Part shown: in pieces, positions 10,587 to 19,950 of the stretch | Position numbering within the stretch: position 1 is the stretch's first letter | Layout of the letters: each line of letters opens with the position of its first letter | Source of the DNA: Sulfuricaulis limicola | GTDB lineage: Bacteria > Pseudomonadota > Gammaproteobacteria > Acidiferrobacterales > Sulfurifustaceae | Assembly: GCF_002355735.1 (NCBI RefSeq) | Contig: NZ_AP014879.1 | Span: 682,001-746,000, forward strand | Direction: 5' to 3' | Length of the DNA: 64,000 nt | Program-made: the position numbers and the translations under genes | Notes under the pieces: model-generated | The model's database searches: none | What the model saw: only the letters and a program-made list of their open reading frames with translations | What the model was told of the DNA's origin: nothing

Positions 10587-11320
10587 GGTTTGCCGCATAC
10601 CGGGCAGGCCGGGTCCTTGCGCAATTTCATTTCGCGCCATTCCATATTAAGCGCATCGAACAACAACAGCCGGCCGGCCAACGTCTGACCGATGCCGAGC
10701 AATACCTTGAGCGTTTCGACCGCCTGGACCGAACCGATGACACCGGCAGCGGGCGCCAGCACGCCGAGCGTGGCGCAGGCCTCGTCGGGGCCACCGCCTT
10801 CGGCGTACAGGCAGCGGTAACAGGGTCCTCCGGGAACGAATACCGCGACTTGGCCCTCGAAACGCACCACGGCGCCGGAGATCAACGGTTTGCCCGCGCG
10901 CACGCAGGCTTCATTGATGGCAAAGCGGCTGGCGAAGTTATCGGTCGTGTCCAGCACGGCATCGACCTGCCGAATCTGCTCTTCAAGCGCGGCGCCTTCA
11001 AGTTTTTGATTGATCGTCGTAACACGCACGCCGGGATTGAGCGCAGCAAGTGCATGCGCGGCCGAAACGGTTTTTGCCTGTCCGACACGCTCGGTGGCGT
11101 GCACGATCTGGCGCTGGAGATTGGTGAGGTCAACTTTGTCGTGATCCACGATGACGAGATGACCCACACCGCTTGCGGCGAGATACATCGCTGCCGGCGA
11201 GCCAAGTCCGCCGAGACCGATGATGAGGACACGCGATGCAAGCAGTTTTTCCTGACCGCGGACATCCACCTGCGGCAGGAGGATGTGCCGGCTGTAGCGC
11301 AGCAGTTGCTTGTCGTCCAT
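10583..11320 (-). CDS. moeB: MoeB/ThiF/HesA family E1-like adenylyltransferase
   Basis: It adenylates the C-terminal glycine of a ubiquitin-like sulfur carrier (MoaD or ThiS) in molybdopterin or thiamine synthesis. The 245-residue protein has the nucleotide loop GLGGLGSPAA, IVDHDKVDLTNLQRQI, two zinc CxxC pairs (PCYRC and CPVCG), and DEACATLGVL around the expected active-site cysteine. The specific carrier cannot be told from sequence; MsrP upstream needs molybdopterin, but that is only circumstantial. It is translationally coupled to the JAMM gene and lies 20 bp after prmC. Confidence 0.88.
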   Translation of the reverse strand: MDDKQLLRYSRHILLPQVDVRGQEKLLASRVLIIGLGGLGSPAAMYLAASGVGHLVIVDHDKVDLTNLQRQIVHATERVGQAKTVSAAHALAALNPGVRVTTINQKLEGAALEEQIRQVDAVLDTTDNFASRFAINEACVRAGKPLISGAVVRFEGQVAVFVPGGPCYRCLYAEGGGPDEACATLGVLAPAAGVIGSVQAVETLKVLLGIGQTLAGRLLLFDALNMEWREMKLRKDPACPVCGKP

Positions 11321-11340
11321 TGCGGCTGAACCGAATTGAA

Positions 11341-12204
11341 TTACCGGCGGCCCCCGGCCACGCGAGCATGTCCGGTCAGGTCCGTGTGACAGACGATATC
11401 ACGATAACCCTGTTGACGCAGAAAGTTGCCGATGGCATCGGCCTGATCCCAGCCGTGTTCGAACAGCAGCCAGCCGCCGGGCTTGAGAAATTGCCTCGCA
11501 TGCAACGCGATATGCCGGATGGCATCGAGTCCGTCGGCGCCGGAAACGAGCGCGGTGGCCGGCTCGAAGCGCAGGTCGCCCTGATTCAAATGCGGGTCAC
11601 CGGCGCGGATGTAGGGTGGGTTGCTCAGGATCATGTCGAAGGTCGCGCCGGCGAGTGGAGTGAACCAGTCACCCTGGCGAAATTCAATATTGGCCAAACC
11701 GAATTTGGTGGCATTGGATTTGGCGACTGCCAGCGCTGCAGGTGAATTATCAGTCGCCATCACGTGACAGCGCGGGCGTTCTTCGGCGATGGCCAGTGCA
11801 ATGGCGCCGCAGCCGGTGCCGAGGTCGGCGATGGTCCATTGCGTGTCGCGCGGAATAAGCTCCAGCGCCTTTTCCACCAGTAATTCGGTTTCCGGACGCG
11901 GGATCAGCGTCGCCGGCGTGACGTTGAATTCCATGGACCAGAATTCACGCATGCCGGTGAGATAGGCGATGGGTTCTCCATGTTTACGTCGATCGAGCAG
12001 ACCTTCCAGTTTGTGTTGCTGTTCGCTGGTCAAAGCCGTTTCATGGCGCGTGATCAGTTCGCTGCGGTTAATTCCGCAGGCATGCATCACCAGTACTTCG
12101 GCATCCAGTCGCGGCGTGGGACTGGTTACTTCCAGTTCATGTAATGTTCTCCGCAAGGCCGCGCCAACGCTGACGATGGATGGACGCAGGGCAGCCGGTT
12201 TCAT
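11341..12204 (-). CDS. prmC: Release-factor glutamine methyltransferase PrmC (HemK)
   Basis: PrmC N5-methylates the glutamine of the GGQ motif in RF1 and RF2. The 287-residue protein has an N-terminal helical domain, the SAM-binding DLGTGCGAIALAIA and the catalytic NPPY (LSNPPYI). It directly follows prfA, its substrate, with 2 bp between them. hemA-prfA-prmC is a conserved gammaproteobacterial operon order. Confidence 0.96.
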   Translation of the reverse strand: MKPAALRPSIVSVGAALRRTLHELEVTSPTPRLDAEVLVMHACGINRSELITRHETALTSEQQHKLEGLLDRRKHGEPIAYLTGMREFWSMEFNVTPATLIPRPETELLVEKALELIPRDTQWTIADLGTGCGAIALAIAEERPRCHVMATDNSPAALAVAKSNATKFGLANIEFRQGDWFTPLAGATFDMILSNPPYIRAGDPHLNQGDLRFEPATALVSGADGLDAIRHIALHARQFLKPGGWLLFEHGWDQADAIGNFLRQQGYRDIVCHTDLTGHARVAGGRR

Positions 12205-12206
12205 GT

Positions 12207-13289
12207 TCAGACGTTCAGCGTCGCCAGCAGCTCGGCCTGGTCGGCGGTGCGCAGCGCGTCGATGAGTTCATCGAGTTTGCCTTCCATGACCTGGTCGAGC
12301 TTGTAGAGCGTGAGATTGATACGGTGGTCGGTCACCCGGCCCTGCGGGAAATTATAGGTACGGATGCGCTCGGAGCGGTCGCCGGTGCCGACCAGGCTCT
12401 TGCGCGTCGCGGCTTCCTGCTCGCGCTGTTTGCGCTGCTCGGCCTCGAGCAGGCGCGCTGACAGGATCGACATGGCGCGCGAACGGTTCTTGTGCTGCGA
12501 ACGCTCGTCCTGGCATTCGACCACGATGCCGGTGGGCAGGTGCGTGATACGGATGGCGGAGTCGGTCTTGTTCACGTGCTGGCCGCCGGCGCCGGAGGCG
12601 CGGAAGGTGTCCACCTTCAGCTCCGCCGGATTGATGGCGATGGCGTCGATCTCCTCCGCCTCCGGCAGCACCGCCACGGTGCAGGTGGAGGTGTGGATGC
12701 GGCCCTGGGCCTCGGTGGCGGGCACGCGCTGCACGCGGTGCGCGCCGGATTCGAACTTGAGGCGCGAGTACACGTCCTTGCCGGCGATGCGGGCGATGAT
12801 TTCCTTGTAGCCGCCATGTTCGCCGGGGCTCTGGTTCATCACTTCCACATCCCAGCCGTGGTTGCCGGCGTAATAGTTGTACATGCGGAACAGGTCGCCG
12901 GCGAAAATCGCCGATTCGTCGCCGCCGGCGGCGGCGCGGATTTCGAGAAAGATATTGCGGTTGTCGTTCGGGTCCTTCGGCAGCAGCAGGGTCTGGATCT
13001 CGGATTCCAGTTTTTCGATGAGTTGCTGCGCTTCCACAATCTCTTCCTGCGCCATTTCGCGAATCGAAGCGTCTTCGTCCTTCAGCATGGCGCGCGCGGA
13101 TTCCAGCTGATCGCTGGCCGCGCGATAGTCGCCGTACAGCTTCACCACCGGGTTGATCTCGGCGTATTCCTGCGACAGTTTGCGGAATTGATCCTGTTTG
13201 CCGATGACCTTCGGGTCGGAAAGCAGGCGTTCGATTTCCTCAAAGCGCTGCGCCAGGCCGGTGAGCCTTGTTTCGATGGACGGGTTCAT
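12207..13289 (-). CDS. prfA: Peptide chain release factor 1
   Basis: RF1 recognises UAA and UAG stop codons and triggers peptide release. The 360-residue protein has the codon-reading PAT tripeptide (RVPATEAQG) and the catalytic GGQ ([15 protein letters not shown]). It lies in the hemA-prfA-prmC order with a 127-bp gap after hemA that holds a hairpin repeat. Confidence 0.97.
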   Translation of the reverse strand: MNPSIETRLTGLAQRFEEIERLLSDPKVIGKQDQFRKLSQEYAEINPVVKLYGDYRAASDQLESARAMLKDEDASIREMAQEEIVEAQQLIEKLESEIQTLLLPKDPNDNRNIFLEIRAAAGGDESAIFAGDLFRMYNYYAGNHGWDVEVMNQSPGEHGGYKEIIARIAGKDVYSRLKFESGAHRVQRVPATEAQGRIHTSTCTVAVLPEAEEIDAIAINPAELKVDTFRASGAGGQHVNKTDSAIRITHLPTGIVVECQDERSQHKNRSRAMSILSARLLEAEQRKQREQEAATRKSLVGTGDRSERIRTYNFPQGRVTDHRINLTLYKLDQVMEGKLDELIDALRTADQAELLATLNV

Positions 13290-13318
13290 GTCTCAAAAAG
13301 ACTCTAACAAAATAAATG

Positions 13319-13391
13319 GACAGGATTAACAGGATTTACAGGATTAAAAATCTTGTGAAACAAAAATCCTGTTAATCCTGTAAATCCTGTC
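13319..13391. repeat. Long hairpin of 9-nt CAGGATTWA repeats
   Basis: Three tandem copies of about 9 nt (CAGGATTAA, CAGGATTTA, CAGGATT) form the left arm, and the right arm is their near-complement (AATCCTGTTAATCCTGTAAATCCTGTC), with a loop of about 20 nt. The arms pair over about 27 nt with two mismatches. It lies between hemA and prfA, so the hemA-prfA transcript would contain the hairpin. No T-run follows, so it is not a plain terminator. Confidence 0.85.
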
Positions 13392-13416
13392 AAATTTTAC
13401 TTTTTATTATGGGTCG

Positions 13417-14673
13417 CTAGTCTTCGTTGAGGTCGAACAGCCGGCGGGCGGCCTCGAGCAGGGCCTTGTTGCCCTCGTGATCGGCCTTGCGCAATACGTC
13501 GGTGGGCGTGTGCGTGAGTTTGTTGGTCAGGGCGCGCGCGAGATGCTCGATCACCCTGGCCGGGTCGTCGCCATGGGCCAGACGCTTGCGCGCGTACTCG
13601 ACCTCGGCCTCGCGCAGGGCATTGGCGGATTCGCGCAGGGCGCGGATGGTCGGCACCGCGTTCAGCGATTTGACCCATTGCATGAAATCCACGACCTGGG
13701 TGTCGATGATCTTCTCCGCCTCGCGCGCCGCTTCCTGGCGCGATTCCATGTTTTCCTGCACTACTTCCTTGAGGTCATCGATGGTGTAGAGATACACGTC
13801 GTTGAGCTCGCCGACCTCGGCCTCGATGTCGCGCGGCACGGCGATGTCCAGCATGAACATGGGCCGGTGCCGGCGCGCCTTGAGGGCGCTTTCCACGGCG
13901 CCCTTGCCCAGGATCGGCAGCTGGCTCGCGGTGGAGGAGATCACGATGTCGGCGTCGGCCAGGCGCGTCGGCATTTCCGCGAGCGCAATCGCCTCGGCGC
14001 CGAAGAGCGCGGCCACCTGCTGGGCGCGCTCGAGTGTGCGGTTGGCGACGATAATGTGGCCGATGCCATGTTCCTTGAGATGCCGCGCGCAGAGCTCGAT
14101 CATGTCGCCGGCGCCGATCAACAGCACCGTCTGTTCCGACAGTTCGCTGAAAATCTGCCGTGCCAGCTGCACCGCAGCCGAGGCGACCGAGACGGCGCTG
14201 GCGCCGATGGCGGTGTCGGTGCGTACCTGCTTGGCCACGGTGAAGGTCTGCTGGAACAGCCGGTTCAGGATCTTGCCGGTGGCGCCGGCCTTGTGCGCGG
14301 TGGCGAAGGCCTCCTTCATCTGTCCGAGAATCTGCGGTTCACCCAGGATCATCGAATCGAGTCCGGCGGCCACGCGAAAGGCGTGCTTGACCGCCGCCTG
14401 GTCCGGATGGCGATACAGGTAGGGATGAATGTCGGAACGGTTGAGACGGTGATAGTGGCAGAACCAGTCGATGACGTGGTCCTCTTGCGACGAATCCAGG
14501 CCGCAATAAAGCTCGGTGCGGTTGCAGGTGGAGACGATGGCGGCCTCGGCGGCGCCGCCGCCGGCGGTGACCTCGTGCAGCGCGCCGACCAGCTTGTCGG
14601 CAGCGAACGCCGCCTTCTCGCGGATATCGACCGGCGCGGTATGGTGGTTGATGCCAAAGGCGAGCAGATGCAT
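13417..14673 (-). CDS. hemA: Glutamyl-tRNA reductase HemA
   Basis: HemA reduces glutamyl-tRNA to glutamate-1-semialdehyde, the first committed step of haem and cobalamin synthesis by the C5 path. The protein begins MHLLAFGINHHTAPVDIREK and has the catalytic-cysteine motif STCNRTELY, the NADPH-binding LIGAGDMIELCARHL and the C-terminal dimerisation helix. I chose the ATG at 14673 because it matches the family N-terminus; an upstream in-frame ATG at 14733 would add 20 unconserved residues and reach the cstA stop. The length is 418. Confidence 0.95.
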   Translation of the reverse strand: MHLLAFGINHHTAPVDIREKAAFAADKLVGALHEVTAGGGAAEAAIVSTCNRTELYCGLDSSQEDHVIDWFCHYHRLNRSDIHPYLYRHPDQAAVKHAFRVAAGLDSMILGEPQILGQMKEAFATAHKAGATGKILNRLFQQTFTVAKQVRTDTAIGASAVSVASAAVQLARQIFSELSEQTVLLIGAGDMIELCARHLKEHGIGHIIVANRTLERAQQVAALFGAEAIALAEMPTRLADADIVISSTASQLPILGKGAVESALKARRHRPMFMLDIAVPRDIEAEVGELNDVYLYTIDDLKEVVQENMESRQEAAREAEKIIDTQVVDFMQWVKSLNAVPTIRALRESANALREAEVEYARKRLAHGDDPARVIEHLARALTNKLTHTPTDVLRKADHEGNKALLEAARRLFDLNED

Positions 14674-14729
14674 GCGGAAACCGGAAATGACCCTCAATGC
14701 CCGGGATTTTGACCCATCGGGATGCAGTG

Positions 14730-16421
14730 TCAAGCTGGGGGCGTTACGGATGATTTCAACGTGTTAAGCGCAAGCCAGGCCAGCGCGAGTTCGATCACGA
14801 GCAACAGGGTGCCGAGGCCGAGCAGCAGCCAGTTTTCCGCCGACCACCACTGTGCTGCCAGCACGGCATAGGCCCAATGGGCCACCACCGCCATGAACAA
14901 CAGCGGTGTGACCACCCATGCCACGGGCCGCCCGCGCTGTTTTAGCGCCAGCGCCAGCAGGGCAAAGCCGAGCACCGCCAGCAGCTGGTCGGCGAGGCCG
15001 AACAACGGCCACCACGCCAGGCCGCCGAGGCCGCGCGCCTGGTGCAGCGCCAGCGCTGCCGACAATAGCACCACGAAGGTAATCTGCGATTTTTCATTGA
15101 CCGGCAGAAGCGACGGCATGCGTTCCGTCAGCCCGGTGAGAAACTGTTTTTGCAGGCGCAGCCCCGCTTCCAGCGTGGCCACCAGAAGACCCAGCATGAC
15201 GGTCGCGGCGAGCGTGCGGGTAAATGCCGGATCCAGCCCGATGCCGCCGGCGAGACGCGCATAGCCGTTGATATAGAGCGCGAGGACCTGATGCAGGTCG
15301 CGGGAGTCCCGCCACGTTCCGTAATGCCGGTTCCATTCCTGCAAATCGGCGAAGCCGGTGCTGCCGATGATGACGGCGCTCAGCGCCAGCAGTCCCAGCG
15401 CGAGCGCGCCACCGTAACCGACATAGCGCGCATCGGTCTCGCGCCTGATCTGGCGCGCCGTGATGCCATTGGCAATCAACAGATGGAAACCCGCCACCGC
15501 GCCCGAGGTCAGTGTGACGAACAGCCACGGCAGCGTCGCCGGAATATCCGGAATGGCGTTGAATTCCGGCGCGACCAGAATCGGGTGATTGATCACCACG
15601 GCGGTGTAGGCAATGCAGAGCATGACGCCCAGCAGCAGGGCGGTGAGATACCCGCGCGGCCGGATCAGTTTCCACATCGGTTGGCGCGTGGCGTGGTAGC
15701 CGTAGGCGAACAGGATCAGAATCCAGACCACGGTGGCATCGAACGCCACGAAGGAATTCCCGGCCTCGAAGCTGAGCATGCCGGTGAAGGCCAGCGGGAG
15801 CTCTCCCGGCAGCCACATGGACATCAGGCCCAGGATCAGCGCGATCAGCGCGGCCGCAAGGATTTCGAAATCCTTGCGGCCGCGCAGAAATACTCCCAGG
15901 AACCAGGCCAGCCCGGCAACGGCCCAGAAAGGCAGGACTGCCTGCGGGAAGCCGGACAGGAGCTGCGCCGCGAGCGTGGCGCTGGCGGCATTCATGATGA
16001 GCAGCACGAGGAAGGCAAACAGGGCGAACAGGGTGTGCGCCGGTGCGCCGACCAGGCGTGCCGCGATTTCCGCCGGGTTCAATCCCGGATAACGCAGCGA
16101 CAGCCACAGGGAACCGAGACCGTAGGTGCCGGCGGCGGTGACGGTGCCGACCACGACCCACAGAAACGCCGGAATCCATCCCCACGTCAGGGCGACCAGG
16201 CTGCCCATGACGGCGGCACCAGCCGCGAGGGAGGCCAGGTGGTGACCGAATATCAGGTGACGTTTGGAGCGTCGGGGTTCATCTTCGGCGGGGCGTTCCG
16301 GGGCGGGTATACTATAATTGTCTTCAAGGCGGAAAACGCCGAGCGCCAGAAGCCTGGAGTAGAACCGGTAACCGAAAACAAAGGCCACAGCGGCGGCCAG
16401 CAGCAAAAACAGCGAATTCAC
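14730..16421 (-). CDS. cstA: CstA-family carbon-starvation/peptide transporter
   Basis: CstA-family proteins are polytopic inner-membrane transporters; E. coli CstA and BtsT take up peptides or pyruvate. This 563-residue protein has about 14-16 hydrophobic segments. Family hallmarks include the N-terminal GYRFYSRLL, the loop with RRSKRHLIFGHHLASLAAGA and the buried GAVAGFHLLIANGITARQIRRE region. It is shorter than E. coli CstA (about 700). The start is GTG at 16421, preceded by GGGAAC-AGG. Its substrate is not determined by the sequence. Confidence 0.88.
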   Translation of the reverse strand: MNSLFLLLAAAVAFVFGYRFYSRLLALGVFRLEDNYSIPAPERPAEDEPRRSKRHLIFGHHLASLAAGAAVMGSLVALTWGWIPAFLWVVVGTVTAAGTYGLGSLWLSLRYPGLNPAEIAARLVGAPAHTLFALFAFLVLLIMNAASATLAAQLLSGFPQAVLPFWAVAGLAWFLGVFLRGRKDFEILAAALIALILGLMSMWLPGELPLAFTGMLSFEAGNSFVAFDATVVWILILFAYGYHATRQPMWKLIRPRGYLTALLLGVMLCIAYTAVVINHPILVAPEFNAIPDIPATLPWLFVTLTSGAVAGFHLLIANGITARQIRRETDARYVGYGGALALGLLALSAVIIGSTGFADLQEWNRHYGTWRDSRDLHQVLALYINGYARLAGGIGLDPAFTRTLAATVMLGLLVATLEAGLRLQKQFLTGLTERMPSLLPVNEKSQITFVVLLSAALALHQARGLGGLAWWPLFGLADQLLAVLGFALLALALKQRGRPVAWVVTPLLFMAVVAHWAYAVLAAQWWSAENWLLLGLGTLLLVIELALAWLALNTLKSSVTPPA

Positions 16422-16609
16422 GACCTGTTCCCGCTGCTGGATGCCATTTCCATGATCATTCCGATCTCTTCCCGTAGGCCACGCGTTATTTTCTGGATGT
16501 TAAAGGCTCTGATGACTATTTTACACGGTAGGCGAATATCCACCCGCCGCGACGGTCACAGGGGTATTCGGATCGCCATCACAGATTTGGACTTACTATA
16601 TCTATATAT

Positions 16610-18343
16610 ATGATTACTTCCCGCTTGCGTCGTTTATTTTCAATCCTGTTTCTGTCCCTGCTGACGGCTTGTGCCGGCACGGTAAAGCCCGAACCGATGG
16701 CCGAGGCGCCGCCACCCGGCCCCGCCAAGGCTGACGCCGCGCTGCCCGGGGTCGCGCTGGAGCCGGAGATTCTCTATAACCTGCTGCTGGGCGAAATCGC
16801 CGGACAACGCGGGCAGATCGGGGTGGCCGCTGCGACCCTCGGCGAGGTCGCGCAGCAGACGCGCGACCCGCGCGTCGCCGAGCGCGCCACGCTGGCCGCG
16901 CTCTATGCCAAGCGCTACGACGAGGCGCTGCAGTCGGCGCGGCTGTGGACCGAACTGCGCCCGCATGACACCGAGGCCCGGGAGGCCCTGATCACCGCCC
17001 TGCTCGAACTCGACCGCGCCGCCGAGGCGAAGGAACATTTTCAGACGCTGTTCGCCGCGGAGGAAACCCGCCGCAACCTGGATCAGGCCTATCTGCGCGC
17101 GGCCGCCGTGCTCGGGCGCACCAGCAATCGCGCCGCGGCCATTGACGTGATGCAGTCGCTGGTGGCGCTGAATCCGCGGCTGGCCTCGGCGCATTTTGCC
17201 ATGGCGCACCTGATGGTTCGTGGCGGCGATCTGGAAAAGGCGCTGGTTTCCGCCGACGCGGCCCTGAAACAGCGTCCGGACTGGGAGGAGGCGGCGCTGT
17301 TCAAGGCGCGCATCCTGTTGTCGCAGAAGGAACCGCAGAAGGCGCGCGCTTTTTACGAGGCGTTCCTGAACGACAATCGCGGCGCCAACCAGGTGCGCCT
17401 GAACTACGCGCGTTTCCTGGTTGACCAGAAAGAATGGCAGAAGGCGCTCGAGGAATTCAAGCGTGTGGCCGACAACGTTCCGGATGACGCCGACACCATT
17501 TATGCCGTGGGTCTGCTGTCATTGCAGAACAACCGCCTCGACGAGGCCGACAAATACCTCAAGCGCGCGCTGGAACTACGGCCCCAGAACGATCAGGCGC
17601 GCCTCTATCTCGGGCAGGTCGCGGAGCAGCGCAAGCAGTATGGCGCGGCGATAGACTGGTATCTCCAGATAAGGGACGGCGAACATTATTTCGAGGCGCA
17701 GGCCCGCCTCGGTGTGGTCATGGCCAGGCAGGGCGACCTCGCCGGCGCGCGCCGCCACCTGGATGGCATCAGCGTCCAGAACGATTCCCAACGCGTGCAG
17801 GTGGCGCTGGCGCACGAGCAGATACTGCGCGAGGCCCGGCAGTTCAGTGAAGCGATCGAGATGCTGAATGCGGCGATCCGGACCGTCCCGGGCGACAAGG
17901 ACCTGCTGTACGCACGCGCCCTGGTGGCGGAAAAACTCAACCTGCTGGAAGTCACCGAGCGCGACCTGCGCGAGATCCTCAAGAAGGACCCGAAGAACGT
18001 CAACGCCCTGAATGCGCTGGGCTATACGCTCACGGATCGCACCACCCGCTATGACGAGGCGTCCGAACTGCTGCAGCAGGCGATGGAACTCAAGCCCGAT
18101 GACGCCTACATCATGGACAGCATGGGATGGCTGCAATACCGCCGCGGCAACACGGCCGAGGCGCTGAAGTACCTGCGACGCGCGCTCGAAATCCGCAACG
18201 ACGCCGAGATCGCGGCGCACCTCGGCGAGGTGTTGTGGGTGGCGGGCGACCGTCACGAGGCCGAATCGGTGTGGGACCGTGCGCTGCGCGAGACCCCGGA
18301 CAACGAAGCGCTGAACGGCGTCATCAAGAAATTCAAACCATGA
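16610..18343 (+). CDS. Tetratricopeptide-repeat lipoprotein upstream of lolB
   Basis: This is a 577-residue outer-membrane or periplasmic lipoprotein by prediction, with signal peptide and lipobox LLTAC (lipidated Cys21). The rest is an almost continuous set of TPR helices, about 12-14 units (for example DEADKYLKRALELRPQNDQA and ALNALGYTLTDRTTRYDEAS). Such TPR proteins precede lolB-ispE in many gammaproteobacteria and are thought to scaffold envelope assembly, but no specific role is proven. The ATG lies in a TATATA-rich stretch without a clear Shine-Dalgarno, so translation may be weak or leaderless. Its stop overlaps the lolB start. Confidence 0.85.
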   Translation: MITSRLRRLFSILFLSLLTACAGTVKPEPMAEAPPPGPAKADAALPGVALEPEILYNLLLGEIAGQRGQIGVAAATLGEVAQQTRDPRVAERATLAALYAKRYDEALQSARLWTELRPHDTEAREALITALLELDRAAEAKEHFQTLFAAEETRRNLDQAYLRAAAVLGRTSNRAAAIDVMQSLVALNPRLASAHFAMAHLMVRGGDLEKALVSADAALKQRPDWEEAALFKARILLSQKEPQKARAFYEAFLNDNRGANQVRLNYARFLVDQKEWQKALEEFKRVADNVPDDADTIYAVGLLSLQNNRLDEADKYLKRALELRPQNDQARLYLGQVAEQRKQYGAAIDWYLQIRDGEHYFEAQARLGVVMARQGDLAGARRHLDGISVQNDSQRVQVALAHEQILREARQFSEAIEMLNAAIRTVPGDKDLLYARALVAEKLNLLEVTERDLREILKKDPKNVNALNALGYTLTDRTTRYDEASELLQQAMELKPDDAYIMDSMGWLQYRRGNTAEALKYLRRALEIRNDAEIAAHLGEVLWVAGDRHEAESVWDRALRETPDNEALNGVIKKFKP

Positions 18344-18972
18344 GGCCGATCCCCGGCCTCGTTATAATTTTCGTTTCGCTCTTATCCGGTTGCGCCACCG
18401 CGCCGCTGCCGCCGGCCGCGGACCTCGATCCCGTCTGGCAGGCGCGGCAAGCCGCCCTGGTGTCGGTCACGGCCTGGCAACTCCGCGGCAGGCTGGCCCT
18501 GCGTGCCGCCGATCAGGGCGGACACGCCACGCTGAGCTGGAAGCGCGATGGCGAGCGCCATCGCATGGATTTCACCGGCCCGCTGGGCCGCGGTCATCTG
18601 CGTCTGACCCAGGACAGTCAGGGAGCCGAATTGCGTGACGCCGACAGGCGTGTCTGGCGCGCGGCGGATGCCGGACGTCTCCTGTACCGCGCCACCGGCT
18701 GGATCGTTCCGCTCGATGGCCTGAATTACTGGGTGCTCGGTCTCCCCGCCCCGGGCCCCGTGGCGAACCTGCAGCTGGATGAGCAAGGGCGTCTGAAGCG
18801 GCTTCTGCAGTCGGGCTGGGACATCCAGTTTCTGGAATACACCCGTCATGGCGCCTTCGACCTGCCGAGCAAAATGTATATCACCAGGCAAGACCGTCAC
18901 GCGGACGGTAATCCTGCCGAGGGTGAAATACTGGAAGTGCGGCTCAGCATCGAGCAGTGGACGCTGCCGTGA
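18340..18972 (+). CDS. lolB: Outer-membrane lipoprotein receptor LolB
   Basis: LolB takes lipoproteins from the periplasmic carrier LolA and inserts them in the outer membrane. It is itself a lipoprotein (lipobox LLSGC, Cys18). The 210-residue body has the LolB beta-barrel signature: WQLRGRLALRAADQGGHATL, GPLGRGHLRL and LNYWVLGLPAPG. The ATG at 18340 overlaps the TPR stop as ATGA, so the two are coupled. ispE follows after a repeat. Confidence 0.92.
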   Translation: MRPIPGLVIIFVSLLSGCATAPLPPAADLDPVWQARQAALVSVTAWQLRGRLALRAADQGGHATLSWKRDGERHRMDFTGPLGRGHLRLTQDSQGAELRDADRRVWRAADAGRLLYRATGWIVPLDGLNYWVLGLPAPGPVANLQLDEQGRLKRLLQSGWDIQFLEYTRHGAFDLPSKMYITRQDRHADGNPAEGEILEVRLSIEQWTLP

Positions 18973-19086
18973 ATCGTGAGGCGTGAATCGCAAGCCGTGA
19001 GCCGTTTCCAGGCCATCGCGCCACTTGCGGATAACGATTCACGAGCCACGATTTACGGTTCACGAATTACGGCTTACGATTCACGC
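18972..19086. repeat. CGTGAATCG-type hairpin repeat between lolB and ispE
   Basis: The left part (18972-19006) carries CGTGAATCG and GCCGTGAGCCGT motifs. The right part (19035-19085) carries their complements (CGATTCACG, ACGGTTCACG, ACGGCTTACGATTCACG). The two can fold into a long imperfect stem. It directly abuts the ispE start codon at 19087, so it covers the ribosome-binding region of ispE. Confidence 0.75.
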
Positions 19087-19950
19087 ATGACAACCTGGCC
19101 GGCGCCCGCCAAGCTGAACCTGTTCCTGCATGTCACCGGCCGCCGCGCGGACGGCTACCACACGCTGCAAACGGTTTTCCAGTTTCTCGATTACGCGGAT
19201 GAATTGACGTTTGTCGTGACCGATGACGGCCGGATTTCGCGCGCGGCCCCGGTGGCCGGCGTGTCCGAGGAACGGGACCTGACGCTGCGCGCGGCGCACC
19301 TGCTGAAGGAGCGATGCGGCGTCACCAGGGGCGTGCAGATCCATCTCGCCAAACACCTTCCCATCGGCGGCGGGCTTGGCGGCGGCAGTTCCGATGCCGC
19401 CACGACCCTGTTGGCCTTGAACGAGCTGTGGGGTGCGCATCTGTCGATTCCGGAGCTGGCGGCGCTGGGATTGAAGCTGGGGGCCGATGTGCCGGTCTTC
19501 GTACACGGACACACCGCATGGGCCGAAGGAATTGGCGAGGTTCTAACCCCGGTGGAGCCGGAAGAGGCGTGGTATCTGGTGGTGGTGCCGCCGGTGCAGG
19601 TGTCCACGGCCCAGGTTTTTGCCGCTCCCGAATTGACACGCTATAGCCCGCCCCTCACAATACGCGACTTTCACGAGGGGCGCGGCCTGCGAAACGACCT
19701 CGAACCGGTGGTGCGAAGCCGCTATCCGGAAGTGGACCGTGCCATGCGGCTGCTGGCTGAATTTGGCGCGCCGCGCATGTCAGGTTCCGGTGGTTGCGTG
19801 TTCCTGAGGGTGACGGACGCGGATCGGGGCCGCCAGATTCTGGAAAGAATTCCCAAACCGTTTACCGGCTTCGTGGCCCAAGGGCTCAACCGGCATCCAT
19901 TATTGGGTAAACGCGGCGACAGTTCACCTTGGGGCGTAGCCAAGCGGTAA
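19087..19950 (+). CDS. ispE: 4-diphosphocytidyl-2-C-methyl-D-erythritol kinase IspE
   Basis: IspE is the ATP-dependent kinase of the MEP isoprenoid pathway. The GHMP-kinase fold is clear: [20 protein letters not shown] at the start, the ATP loop [13 protein letters not shown], and the third motif [14 protein letters not shown]. The ATG at 19087 matches the family N-terminus; a longer in-frame start would translate the upstream repeat. Oddly, after the usual end (around [10 protein letters not shown]) the frame runs on for about 14 residues, and the last seven codons including the stop lie inside the tRNA-Gln gene. Confidence 0.94.
   Translation: MTTWPAPAKLNLFLHVTGRRADGYHTLQTVFQFLDYADELTFVVTDDGRISRAAPVAGVSEERDLTLRAAHLLKERCGVTRGVQIHLAKHLPIGGGLGGGSSDAATTLLALNELWGAHLSIPELAALGLKLGADVPVFVHGHTAWAEGIGEVLTPVEPEEAWYLVVVPPVQVSTAQVFAAPELTRYSPPLTIRDFHEGRGLRNDLEPVVRSRYPEVDRAMRLLAEFGAPRMSGSGGCVFLRVTDADRGRQILERIPKPFTGFVAQGLNRHPLLGKRGDSSPWGVAKR

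Noticed and set aside
10586..10640. Longer N-terminus for the JAMM protein inside moeB
   Set aside because: The extra residues are an overlap translation of the moeB zinc tail; the ATGA overlap at 10586 explains coupling.
13319..13391. Possible CRISPR because of regularly spaced 9-nt units
   Set aside because: Units are contiguous, only 9 nt long, and form an inverted pair; there are no spacers or cas genes.
15150..16613. A 487-codon plus-strand open frame opposite cstA
   Set aside because: It is the shadow of a real, well-conserved gene; the translation is rich in Arg/Gln/Gly and shows no domain.
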